Positions 40,701-50,154 of a DNA stretch of 64,000 nucleotides are shown piece by piece. Source of the stretch: Craspedostauros australis (lineage: Eukaryota; Bacillariophyta; Bacillariophyceae; Mastogloiales; Achnanthaceae); NCBI GenBank assembly GCA_026770025.1, contig JAMXDE010000008.1, positions 1,364,001-1,428,000 on the forward strand, read 5' to 3'. The position numbers and the translations under genes are program-made. Below the pieces are notes generated by a model. That model saw only the letters and a list, made by a program, of their open reading frames with translations. It was not told the origin of the DNA and made no database searches. Within the stretch, counting starts at the first letter, position 1, and each line of letters begins with the position of its first letter.

Positions 40701-42237
40701 CCGCCAGCTCCAAGGATGGCGACGACGTCAGAATCTAGATCGTTCGCGTCCTCCATAATTGGCGTGTAAAAGATGCTGTGTGGGTGATTCACGGAGGATG
40801 TCTTGGTGTGACGTGCTTCATGTTCCTCCTTGGAGTACGAAAAGCCAGGGGGGATTCCATATGGGCTGACCCCGAAGAAAAGAAATTCGTTCTTGAGCAT
40901 CAACAGCTCCTTCAAGAATCCCTGGACGAAGCCAATCCCGAATGGGTTGTAGTTGATGAAGCCGTATGTGAGCTGCGCGTCCACGTGCTCCCAGGCAGGG
41001 TAGATGACGTCGTACAGCTCCTCCGTGACGTTCTCGTTGAGGAAGGTTGGTTGGCTCTCGCCACCAGGCAGAAAGCTCAAGATGTTGAAGAACTTGATGT
41101 AATCGGTGTACCCTGTTGGGATCAGCTCGTCGAGGTTCCCATGTTCGTCTATGTGGCCCTCTTTGACCATGCTTTCATGATTCTCCGTCGCATAATCCAA
41201 CCAATCGGGAATCTGCTCGCGCTTGACAGCGTGGTAAACATTCAGCACCTCCAACCGCGACTCTTCAATAGCGGGAAGCATAACCTCTACGATGTGAGGA
41301 ATGGTGACGAAGGGCCAGGTCTGGTTAGATGCCTCGACTTGGACGGACATGAAGTTGCAGGCCTGGCGGAGGTTTGAGCGGATGGCGACTTGCTGGTCAA
41401 GGACGGCGCTTCCAACAGTGCGCGAGAATTGCTCGTACTGCGTGAGGTGGTTGAAACGGATTTCGACATATGTGCGGCGCGGATATGGATGGGTGAGAAC
41501 ATGCAGGGCAGGGTGATAGTAGTGGATACCGATACTCATGAGTTGACTTGGTTCTGCTTGCATACATGATAGGGGGCTTCTGCGACGCGCGTGTCATGTG
41601 CCGATGCCGTACGCGGAGTCGTACGTGCGAGTATGCCTGGTGATCGCATCACACAACGAGTCGCCTGAGTGTTCGCGAATCAACTATCGTTTCGGACCGC
41701 TCCGGAAACAACACGTGCATCTTTGTAAACGTAGTTGTCTCGATACTGGCAAATGATGCAGGGTACTTACGGCAACCTCGAAGTTTTGGATCTGCTCATT
41801 GTTTAAGAACTGAGAATGGCAATGAGTTCATGCAATGAGTTTATGGAAACCAAAGGACAAAGTGAAGAGAAGAGACGAAAGTTGGCACGGGAGACGCCAG
41901 GAACGAGAAGGGATGGAGTGAGGCACAGTTCGCAATACTGATCTGGGAATTATATGAATGGAGATGACATGGCATGGCATGGCATGACATGGCGCATCAG
42001 CAATGTCTGTGTGAGACCACTTACACGATAGGTGGAAAAGGTGATAGCGATCGCAGTCGCGAGCAGCGATAGTGTCACGACGACACGCCAAATCTGGACG
42101 TTGATGGTTTCGGATTTGGCGGCGTTGCGTATTTCTTGGACATCGTCTACGGTGTCCTCGTCGACCTCGCCGGTGTATGACAGCGTGCAGGACGATGCCT
42201 TGCTGGACACATCATCGTCATCGCCGCCATGTCCCAT
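37761..42237 (-). CDS. receptor-type guanylyl cyclase fused to cyclic-nucleotide phosphodiesterase
   Basis: Five exons: 42025-42237, 41771-41809 (39 nt), 40570-41437, 39813-40319 and 37761-39577; introns of 215, 333, 250 and 235 bp, all with GTAAG-type donors and AG acceptors and consistent phases; 1147 residues. Membrane span 1 is in exon 1 (VQIWRVVVTLSLLATAIAI). An ectodomain of about 340 residues has ASNQTWPFVTIPHI and a receptor-like GVSPYGIPPGFSY. Span 2 is FAIAVFATFMVIILVFFVYD. The class III cyclase domain has ILFADIAGFTAWSS, FKVETVGDCYVAAAG and FGDTMNTAARVEHTG; the Glu in KVET is the guanine-selecting residue. The PDEase domain has NPFHNFEHASHV and SALIHDVDHAGVPN metal motifs. One chain can thus make and destroy the same messenger at a membrane. 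Similar fusions are known in diatoms. The third motif residue is His (HASHV) where animal PDEs have Asp. Confidence 0.93.
41968..41992. repeat. (CATGG)n minisatellite in cyclase intron 1
   Basis: Five near-perfect CATGG units (one with CATGA) inside the first intron of the cyclase-phosphodiesterase gene. Confidence 0.8.
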
Positions 42238-44153
42238 TGTCCAGGTACTGGTGCTGGTACTTCTGGCGGGATGATGGTTGTGGCACAGTGAATGGCTCCT
42301 TGACGGACAAAACGGAGGGTTTGCCTCCTGGAATCGATCGCTGCGGACGACCTTCCTTGCTTGCTTGTCGGGGTGTGTGCGCGTGTGTGCGAGTGGTTTG
42401 GTGCGTGGTCGTGGTCGTCGAAACGAGGTTGTGCGCTATCAGCGATGGCGTGAACTCGATGGGGAAAGTTATGGCGTTGAGAGGCGCTGGTTGCTTGTTT
42501 CCCTCTCCATCCTCCGCCAGGCTCCAAAGCGAGTTACGCGATGCACCGATGACAGAGCTGTTGCTGTTGCTGTCATCGGCGATGAAGAGGGGGCGAGCTT
42601 GCTGGGCATAGTCGTACGGGCTGCGCTGCGGTCACCTGGCCGGTGTGGCCATCGATGCCTTCTTCCTTTTCCTGGCAAGTCACGGTCGGCTTTTGGTCCA
42701 ACCGCATCGTATCGCATCCGCGATACCGACAGCGAGCGTCTTTCAGAGCACCGGTTACGACAAAAAAGCTTTTTCGCCGCTCTTGCCCTCGTGGCTACAG
42801 GGCATGTTCTCCATGGAGGGTGAAGGAAGGTACGAAGTCATTGACATATGGTGGCGGTTTCACGCGATTGTTCATCCCAACACCATGTGACCTTCGGAAT
42901 CATTTCAACTCGCGTGATGGTGACAACTTACGAACTATTATACTCATACCAGTACTCTGCAACAGACTCGTTCGTACCTCTCGCACTCGTAGTCATAGTT
43001 CTGTGTAGTAGAGTACTATTCACACAAGAGCGCCTTCCCAGGAATCCCCCGTCATTGTCGCAAGGTGTTTGTCGTCAAAGGGTGAAATGTCGAGAGGGGC
43101 CATTTTCTGCTATCCCATTCCGGTTTGGCGATCTGTTCTGGGTACCCACGTGAACGCGTGTAGCTCGAACGAGTAGCTCGTCAAGTACCAGAATGCATCA
43201 TCACCATCTGGTCTCTGTTGATGCGAGCGCAGCTCATCAACGGTGATGCGCGATCCAATTGCAAAGGCCGAAAGGTCACCTCTCTGCGCGGGAGATTGAT
43301 CAGACTTGGCCAGATTTGTGTCAGAAGCAGAGTGACAGTTTGGCGGAGCAGCTGACCAATCGGCAAGACCAGCCAAAGATGAATGATCCGTTCCAGTTTA
43401 GTCGCCCATTGTGACGTGGAGCAGAGAGAGAGAAATCGTTGATCGGACTTCTGTCCATGGTCATTCCAACACGGCAACAGAGTGGAAGACCGAATCTCAC
43501 GCTGTCCACACAGGTTGGGGAGATGTCGAACCGATGAAATCTCTCTCTGTCCTGCTCCCCATGTTGTGTTCTCTGACAGCGTCATGAACGATCTTGTCTT
43601 GACCGTGATGATCTGCATCCATTCTGGCCTCTTTTGTGACTCGAGAGATCTCGTCGTCGACACAGGCAGCCTCTCTACCTCACGAAGTTGCTGTCTACTA
43701 TACGAAGAAACAAGACCACCCGTGTCCACGAAGGATGGATTCTGCCCTCTCTGCCAACATGGCGGTCTTTTGTGTGACGTCCGTCGGGTTTCCGAATCCG
43801 CGCTTGTCCGCATTCGCCTTCCAAGATTTCCAAGGAAGAAGCCGCTTGTGCTCACAGAAAATACAATCAGGATCATTCACTCCGTCTGGCCGTCGCCACG
43901 GTCAGTTTTGGCGCCAAAGAAACCAAAACATCGTGACGTGGAGCCGACAAGAAACGCCAAAGCGAGGAGTACAACGCAACAATGATGCAACAACGCAAGA
44001 TCGTCCAACCTTCGTGTACGACCTACGAGTAAACGTACCTAAATCCTCGTCCAACACACAACCTCATGAGTAGCTCGTGCGTGGAGGATACAATACGGAC
44101 CTTCAACAGCACAACAATCCAAGCGTGCTGGAACCAAAGGAAGTGGCTAGATC
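42238..44153. other. divergent promoter region of the cyclase-phosphodiesterase and CHCH genes
   Basis: 1.9 kb. A 231-codon minus-strand ATG frame (43181-43876) and overlapping plus-strand frames (43482-44073) are present but are rich in Trp, Cys, Arg and Ser without any motif and overlap each other, so no gene is called. Three TGACGT motifs lie within 530 bp on the right side. Confidence 0.5.
43412..43941 (+). promoter_or_regulatory. cluster of three TGACGT motifs
   Basis: TGACGTGG at 43412-43419, TGACGT at 43775-43780 and TGACGTGG at 43934-43941, all in the same orientation. The outer two share the longer core GTGACGTGGAGC. TGACGT is the bZIP/CRE half site reported as cAMP/CO2-responsive in diatoms. 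The cluster is 1.2-1.7 kb upstream of the cyclase gene and 0.2-0.75 kb upstream of the CHCH gene. Function is inferred. Confidence 0.35.
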
Positions 44154-44477
44154 ATGATCCAGCGTATCGTTTCCGCAATCACTGGGAAGTCCAGTGCCCC
44201 ATCATCGAACACACCTCAAGATGACGCAGCAAGGCTGAACTTGAAGTCGTCGTCGTCGTCGCCACCTGACGATTGTATCGACTGTCAAATCCAGGCTCAG
44301 AAGAAGAATCAGGTCCCCAGGAACGACATTGCTTCATCCAAGGATGAGGGACCTTGCGCCGATGTGTACCGGTCCGTCGCGGAATGCATGACGCAGAACC
44401 AAGGACAGGTTTCGAAGTGCACGAAAGAATGGGCGGTGTTCCAACGGTGCCACGCGCAGCACCGAAATGCGAAGTGA
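44154..44477 (+). CDS. twin CX9C (CHCH) protein
   Basis: 107 residues in one exon. The C-terminal half holds a CHCH helical hairpin: CADVYRSVAEC and CTKEWAVFQRC, each Cys-nine residues-Cys, separated by a short loop. Such proteins are oxidised by the Mia40/Erv1 relay in the mitochondrial intermembrane space and often help assemble respiratory complexes. The N-terminal 60 residues are Ser/Asp-rich and disordered, with an extra DDCIDCQIQAQ containing a CxxC pair. I cannot assign it to a specific COX/CHCHD family. The start ATG is MIQRIVSAITGKSSA. Confidence 0.8.
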   Translation: MIQRIVSAITGKSSAPSSNTPQDDAARLNLKSSSSSPPDDCIDCQIQAQKKNQVPRNDIASSKDEGPCADVYRSVAECMTQNQGQVSKCTKEWAVFQRCHAQHRNAK

Positions 44478-45304
44478 AAGCGAATTTGATCAGGAGACAT
44501 GACGAGCAGAATCAATGCTGGTGCAGGTGGCAAGAATGCGTGCTTCACATAAAAACACTCGCGGAACGAACAAGCAGATGATTCAAATTGATTTTCTACT
44601 CCACCATTCTCTCCACATCCTTCATTCGGTGACTGATTCATTGAATTGAATTGAATGAGTGATTGATTTCTCGGCGCCTCAGCATCAACATGAACATTCC
44701 CCCGAAGTGTCCGTTCGTACTCTCCAGAATGCTGGGGCATTATTGTATGGGTCCGATTATCCATGAAAGTTTCGCACATGTCTGCGTTTTGAGACAGTCC
44801 AGTCTGCCCCATGCTGATATTTGTGTTGAGCCTTCCGCAACGTCCCAGACACTCGGAATGTCATGAGGATGATTGTTTGATACCTATGATGGCCACCATC
44901 TCCGCATTGCGACAGCGCAGTTGATGTAGATGTGACCTCGACTGCAGCAATACAAATCGTCGGTAGACATCGCACTGTTCCTGGAGAGTTCATCGATAGC
45001 ACTCGATCTCCAGACCGAATTGACGTGTTCAGTAGTGGTTGTGGCTGCGATGGTGCGATGTGCGCCAAGTCGTTGGACGTGCAATCAATCAAATGATTGC
45101 ATGCGTCTCATCTGGTCGTGGTAGAGTACGTGGCAGCAGATATGTTGTGAAGATCTTCGGAAGCGAGATGATTCTTCGAATTGCTGCTGCTTTGTGAGGT
45201 TTGGTTCCCGCCACAGCTGCCACAGCCACCGTGGGAGTAGAATGGCATCGATTCCTCTCCACATGCGATTGTGTTTGCGCTTTTACTCGCATTTGCCGCT
45301 GGTG
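44478..45304. other. convergent intergenic region
   Basis: 827 bp between the CHCH stop (+) and the last coding exon of MND1 (-). Short attgaattgaatga repeats occur at 44640-44665. No gene was recognised. Confidence 0.55.
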
Positions 45305-46455
45305 TTAGTCATCAGGATCTACGCATCCAAAGTCGGTGATGATGGCAGGCGAAGAAATCGTGAGAAATGAGAAGAAAACTCGAGCAAAGGTTGCACCCAT
45401 GCAGACAAGATGCAGGAGTGTAAATGCAGGCAGCGTATCGTAGGGTGATCGAGATAGTCGTCCATTCGCTGTCAAACCCGAGCGCGTACACTCCGGCACA
45501 ACACGCACGGCGCAGCACGCTTGCACTCACAGTCGAAGTTGCCGGTGATTCCGAGGATCCGATTCGCCTCCTTCTTGTCCATGCCGCGTTTCTTGGTGAG
45601 ATAGGACTTGCACTCGAAGATGTTGTCGGTCCACCGGTGGGCCGATGCCTTGACGAGCACGAATTCCTTCTCCAAATCGGCCAGCGCGGCAGGGTCGTTT
45701 TCTTTCAATGCGTCGAGTTCCTTGGACAATGATTCCTTCTCCTTCCCAAGCTCGGACAAGCGCGCCAATTTCGCAGACCGCGTCAGAGCTTCATCGCCGC
45801 CATCGGCCGTCGATGCCTCCTCACGACCGCGCTTGGCATCAGCGAGCTGCCCCTTGGCTTCTCCCAGTCTCACCTGCAGCTGGTCGATCTGAGTCAACGT
45901 CTCCAGATGCTTCTGCTGCGCCACCCAGTCCTTCTTGCTGGGGAACGACCAGAAGTAGTTGGATCCGCCGATCTTCTCCTTCTCCACCAGGTTATCATCG
46001 ATCAACGATTGGTGCACGTCGGGGATGGAATTGACGTTGACGCCAGCCTTGGCGACCAACGCGGTGATTTCCTTCTCGGTGTACACCTGCTTGGTCTTGT
46101 GGTAGATGCTGTTGAGTCCGGTTTGGGAGATGGTGACATGGAATGCGGCGCGGGACGGAACAAGGCATAGAAGCCAGCAACAAAACAGCGCATAAATGTG
46201 AGCATGGAACCAGTACGAGATTTGGACGAGCAAGCAATAGGCAACACTTGTGATCTTGAGCATCTTCATCTTCATGTTCACCATTATCTGTGTTCATTAT
46301 CGACAGCATGCCAAACAAAGAGAAAGGAAAAGAGAGAGACAGCAAGAAAAGATGAATGCGTCATTCTTCCCGAATCCAACAAGAGATCGAGACTCCTCTC
46401 ACCCCAAGATGACCTTGCGCTTCTCCTCCGCTGACATTCGCTTTGTGGCTCCCAT
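45305..46455 (-). CDS. MND1: meiotic nuclear division protein 1
   Basis: Three exons: 46403-46455 (53 nt), 45531-46108 (578 nt) and 45305-45318 (14 nt including stop); introns of 294 and 212 bp with donors GTGAGA and GTGAGT; 214 residues, close to animal and yeast MND1 (about 205-220). The joined start reads MGATKRMSAEEKRKVILG then IYHKTKQVYTEKEITALVA, matching the MND1 winged-helix start. It continues VHQSLIDDNLVEKEKIGGSN, YFWSFPSKK, a long coiled coil (about 85-160), HRWTDNIFECKSYL, and GITGNFD, ending YPDD via the tiny last exon, just as other MND1 proteins end FDYxD. MND1 pairs with HOP2 to stimulate DMC1/RAD51 strand exchange in meiosis. Without the 14-nt exon the frame would run on into a Cys-rich intron translation. 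Confidence 0.93.
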
Positions 46456-47019
46456 GATGGCTGCCGAGGTACTCAACGGTTGGCAATGGTCGAATGTTGC
46501 TTCCGATCTCCTGTGTGGTTGTTGTTGTCGTTGTCGGAACACTGACCACTCGGAAGGATCTTTGTTTGACGAGACGTGTTCCTGGTTGTCTCGCGCGCCT
46601 TGTTGCATCGTGTTGCTCTTCCTTGGTCCTTCTTGCTGGTTCCTGGTGGAGAATGCGGAACGCCATTTCTTCCCTCCACTCCCTCGACACATCACGGGAC
46701 CCATGGATCTCTCATTCACGAATAAATTTGAGAAAACCCCAACGGTCACAAGAAAGAGCACTGGACAGGAGACCGCACAAACACCATGATACAAGGTGCG
46801 CTGTTCTGCCTGCAATCATTTCACTCGCCATCTCTCCGTCCCTCCATTGTTCCCTTCGCTTTCCCTTTTCTGGTTGCTGTCGTCATCTTTATCGTCATCG
46901 TCATCATCATCATCATCATCATCACTGTCCGCATCTGCATCTGCATCTGCATTCAACTGCCGTACTTACCTACTCTACCGAATCGATCATCATCCACCAC
47001 AGCGGCCATCACAACATTG
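46456..47019. other. divergent promoter region between MND1 and the kinase-like gene
   Basis: 564 bp between divergent ATGs. It holds a TCATC-rich microsatellite at about 46890-46925, which lies in the kinase gene's 5' leader. The kinase frame is open across part of this region but encodes only Ile/Val low-complexity there. Confidence 0.55.
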
Positions 47020-48486
47020 ATGCAAACACTCGAACATGCATCCAAGATGATCCGCAAGCACGCCAAGAAGGATGTCGAACGGGGCGTGACAGAGCATCAG
47101 CCATCCAGTGTCTCGCACATCAAGCGAGATCCACCAAGCGACAGGTTCGGCAGCAAGCCGGATGGGTTCGCGAGCAAGCTGAAGGTGGGCTACTTCCGCA
47201 TACGGAATCGGCCGATCGAATACGGCTTGATCGCCGCGATCACATGCCTGCTGCTCATCGTGATTGCGGTTGCCAGCGACAACGCGCGGCCCATCCGGGT
47301 CAATGCCAACGCCAGAATCGTGACTTTGAAGGAGTATCCCAGGATCGTGCAATCGTCACAGCCTTTCCGCGACATAGTGGCGGCATCCGACGTGCCACTG
47401 GTCCTGCCAGAACCGGGCCGCCTGCTGAGACGCCCCATGCCAAACGAACTGCCCTACAACGACAGGCAATACGAACGATACCGATACGAACCAGAATCGG
47501 AGGACACGGAATGCGACTTCATCGAAGACTGGCAGAGGATACGGGAGTCGCATCCAACTTGCAACGCGCTTCACGAGATGGGACTGGAGGTGGCGCCCGG
47601 CAGCACGAAGGAAGTCATCAGGCATCTCGCCAGCGGTGGTTTCAAGGATGTTTGGGCCGTGTACGACGATCCGAAGATGCACCAAAAGGCAGGCATGGTC
47701 CTCAAGACGCAGCTCTACGACCATCAGTTCCGAGGTCGGGACTGGGACAAGCACAGGCGCGATGCTATCGTCATGGAACGCACATCGGCCAGCCCGTACA
47801 TCCTCAACATGTACTCCTACTGCGCCTTCTCCAGCCTGGTGGAATCCGCCCCGCGCACGCTCGAGGACTGGATCGAGGAAGACACCATGTCGTCATTGGA
47901 GATGATCCAGGTGGCGACCGATGTTGCCACGAGCATCCGCGACATGCACATGTTCCACAACGGCATGGCGACCATCGCGCACGCGGATATCAAGGCCAGC
48001 CAGTTCCTGCTGCCGAAGGGAGAGTCGACGTATAAGCTCAATGATTTCAACCGATGCAAGTTCCTCACGTCCGAGCACCCGCCCGACGTCTGCCCCTTCA
48101 CGATTGGAACGGTGCACAAGGGCAGCACGAGCCGAGCGCCGGAGGAGTACGCGGAGGGTGGTTTGCAGACGGACAAGATTGACGTCTTTTCCATGGGGTC
48201 GCTGTTCTATCACATGCTCACGGGCGACCCGCCGTTCCGCGATCGCAAATTTGACGATGCCATGGACAGCATCGTGGAAGGCAAGGACTTGGTGTACCCC
48301 GACGAGGTAACATCATCCCACGACAAGAACATGGCGGCTTTGGTGGAAATCATCACTTGGTGCCGAGAGTACAAGGCAAAGGATCGCCCGACGTCGGAGC
48401 AGGTGGCAACGCGCATGCACAAGATCCTTGGCCAAGCCAAGGCGAGGGAGAAGGCCAGGATTAGAGGAAAGGCGAGATCAGGTTAG
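47020..48486 (+). CDS. membrane-anchored kinase-like protein (HAD/DFN motifs)
   Basis: 488 residues from the ATG at 47020 (MQTLEHASKMIRKHAKKD). A basic 60-residue N-terminus precedes one membrane span at about 66-88 (YGLIAAITCLLLIVIAVAS), giving a type II topology with the kinase domain outside the cytosol. Kinase landmarks: glycine loop ASGGFKDVWAV, VAIK-type Lys229 (GMVLKTQ), HADIKASQFLL in place of HRDxKxxN with Asp323, LNDFNRCKF in place of DFG (Asp342, Asn344), RAPEEY activation-segment end, and DVFSMGSLFYHMLTGDPPF. Both metal/catalytic Asp and the Lys remain, but HRD Arg, the catalytic-loop Asn (Gln here) and the DFG Gly are changed, so activity is uncertain. Diatoms carry many proteins of this HAD/DFN type as I recall them; no named substrate is known to me. 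In-frame codons upstream of 47020 encode low-complexity Ile/Val and were left out. Confidence 0.85.
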   Translation: MQTLEHASKMIRKHAKKDVERGVTEHQPSSVSHIKRDPPSDRFGSKPDGFASKLKVGYFRIRNRPIEYGLIAAITCLLLIVIAVASDNARPIRVNANARIVTLKEYPRIVQSSQPFRDIVAASDVPLVLPEPGRLLRRPMPNELPYNDRQYERYRYEPESEDTECDFIEDWQRIRESHPTCNALHEMGLEVAPGSTKEVIRHLASGGFKDVWAVYDDPKMHQKAGMVLKTQLYDHQFRGRDWDKHRRDAIVMERTSASPYILNMYSYCAFSSLVESAPRTLEDWIEEDTMSSLEMIQVATDVATSIRDMHMFHNGMATIAHADIKASQFLLPKGESTYKLNDFNRCKFLTSEHPPDVCPFTIGTVHKGSTSRAPEEYAEGGLQTDKIDVFSMGSLFYHMLTGDPPFRDRKFDDAMDSIVEGKDLVYPDEVTSSHDKNMAALVEIITWCREYKAKDRPTSEQVATRMHKILGQAKAREKARIRGKARSG

Positions 48487-48813
48487 AGTGGGTAAGGCGC
48501 CACATAGCGAACTAGAGCACGTTTTGAGTAATTGTCGCGCATAATTTCGAAAGCTGCGGTAATTTAGTTGGTGGCGTACGAAAAGAAAATGATACGCGCG
48601 AGTTGAACCGTTCCAGCAGATTTGTGTGGACGAACACGCGAAACTGTGTTTCTTGCGCCACGAGTGACGTTGTTCGTTGTCATCGTTGTCGCTGTTCAAA
48701 TTCACATCCACATTCACATTCATCAATGATGTCGTTGGGCACAACGACGACAACACCTCGAGAGCGCAACCCTCAGTCTGGACAAGAAGCATTCCATCTC
48801 TCTAGAGAGCATC
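48487..48813. other. intergenic region upstream of phosphoglycerate mutase
   Basis: 327 bp between two plus-strand genes. Its middle has a cattcacattcatcaat run near 48705-48725. No gene was seen; probably 3' end and promoter. Confidence 0.55.
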
Positions 48814-50154
48814 ATGAAGCTTTTGTGCTTCATCGTCGTTTTGGGTTGCACGATACGGATAGGCCAGGTGGAATGCTGGTCATCGAGCGCTGGCGCAGCC
48901 CCAAGCAGAAGAACAAACGTTGTACCGAGACTAGCTGAACCGATCTCGTCAAGATGGTCAGCACGATTATCATCGACGACATCCGTGCAGTTGGCCATGT
49001 CGACAAGCAATGAAGCATGGTCAGAATCGCAACAGCAGCAGCAGCAACAACAGAGCGCAGAGAATGTCCACACGCTGATACTGTGCCGTCATGGTGACTC
49101 CATATGGAACGGCGGAGAGCCGGGGTGCCAGGAGACCTTCACGGGCTGGACGGACGTTCCGCTGTCCCAAAAGGGCATCGAGGAGGCCAAGAACACAGGA
49201 AGGCAGGTCTCGTCCTACACGCTGGGCATCGACGCCTGCTTCACGTCCGTTTTGCAACGCGCCCAGCTCACGGCGCATTACTGCTTGTGGGCCTTTGCCG
49301 AAAAGCCGTGCGGCATGGAACCGCGCAAGTACATATGCGATTACCGGCTCAACGAGCGGCACTACGGATCCCTGCAGGGCTTCGTGAAGCGCGATGTGGA
49401 GAATGGCAAGTACGGTCACGATCCGCGCGATGTGAAGTTGTGGCGACGCAGCTGGCACACTGTACCGCCGTTGCTTCACGACGACGACCCGCGTCGCGTG
49501 GCGGAGGTGAGGAAGTTCGGGAACTACTGTCACGATGCGTCGGTACCGCGTGGCGAGAGTCTGGAGCAGGTGGCGCGCAATCGCATTGATCCGTTCTTGG
49601 AGGAAGTGTTGACGCCGGTGTTGGATGCCGCGCAAGGCAACAACGGAACGGGATTGATCGTTGCGCACGCCAACTCGTTGCGGGCCTTGATCGGCGTGAT
49701 TTGCGATGCAGAGAGCGATCCCAGGGCACTGGCGAAGCTGGAGGCCTTGCGGATACAAACGGGTGTGCCGCTGGTGCTGAAGTACTTGCGACGGGCTGAT
49801 GGCACCTACTGCGTGTGCGACCTGGACGGAATACCGTATCCCACGAGGGCCGATGCTGCTGCCGCCACCACCACTACTGGTGCTGCAACTGAGGGAGATA
49901 CCGAGGGCGTGCCTGATCTGCCAGTCTTCCCTCTCAGCGCAGTGCCGATGAATGCCGCGAAGGTCGTTGACGGCAGCAACCTCAGCGTCCAGATGGATTT
50001 TGGCAGACGCAGCGGCGACAACTCGAGTGGTGCATGCACGAGCGTCGCAACTGCAAGTGCAGAGAACAGCGGTGCTCGACAAGCCAACGGACATCAACAA
50101 ACGAAAAGGATGATGGACACCGAGAGCAGCGCTGCTTGCAACGTTCGCTCGTGA
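48814..50154 (+). CDS. phosphoglycerate mutase (cofactor-dependent type) with bipartite plastid-type leader
   Basis: 446 residues in one exon. The histidine-phosphatase fold starts at about 85: LILCRHGDSIWNGGEPGCQE with phospho-accepting His93, then TFTGWTDVPLSQKGIEEA, RLNERHYGSLQGF, PRGESLEQV, and LIVAHANSLRALIG with the second His285. These order as in dPGM (3-phosphoglycerate to 2-phosphoglycerate, 2,3-BPG dependent). Deviations from the usual RHGE and GHG are Asp95 and Ala284. The N-terminus MKLLCFIVVLGCTIRIGQVEC is a signal peptide, followed by a Ser/Arg-rich, acid-poor stretch (WSSSAGAAPSRRTNV to about residue 62). Signal plus transit peptide is how diatom nuclear products reach the plastid; Trp follows the likely cut site where Phe is usual. 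A 100-residue C-terminal Thr/Ala/Ser-rich extension is beyond the normal domain. Confidence 0.88.
   Translation: MKLLCFIVVLGCTIRIGQVECWSSSAGAAPSRRTNVVPRLAEPISSRWSARLSSTTSVQLAMSTSNEAWSESQQQQQQQQSAENVHTLILCRHGDSIWNGGEPGCQETFTGWTDVPLSQKGIEEAKNTGRQVSSYTLGIDACFTSVLQRAQLTAHYCLWAFAEKPCGMEPRKYICDYRLNERHYGSLQGFVKRDVENGKYGHDPRDVKLWRRSWHTVPPLLHDDDPRRVAEVRKFGNYCHDASVPRGESLEQVARNRIDPFLEEVLTPVLDAAQGNNGTGLIVAHANSLRALIGVICDAESDPRALAKLEALRIQTGVPLVLKYLRRADGTYCVCDLDGIPYPTRADAAAATTTTGAATEGDTEGVPDLPVFPLSAVPMNAAKVVDGSNLSVQMDFGRRSGDNSSGACTSVATASAENSGARQANGHQQTKRMMDTESSAACNVRS

Noticed and set aside
43181-43876. 231-codon ATG-started frame on the minus strand with a hydrophobic start
   Set aside because: High Trp, Cys, Arg and Ser content, no motif, and equally long overlapping frames on the plus strand; it looks like chance in a promoter region.
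46786-47019. Upstream extension of the kinase-like gene with a strongly hydrophobic Ile/Val stretch
   Set aside because: The stretch is translation of a TCATC-type microsatellite; the ATG at 47020 already gives a clean type II membrane protein.
46494-48035. 513-codon plus-strand frame overlapping the kinase-like gene
   Set aside because: Composition is His/Arg/Gln-rich noise; the kinase motifs are in another frame of the same DNA.
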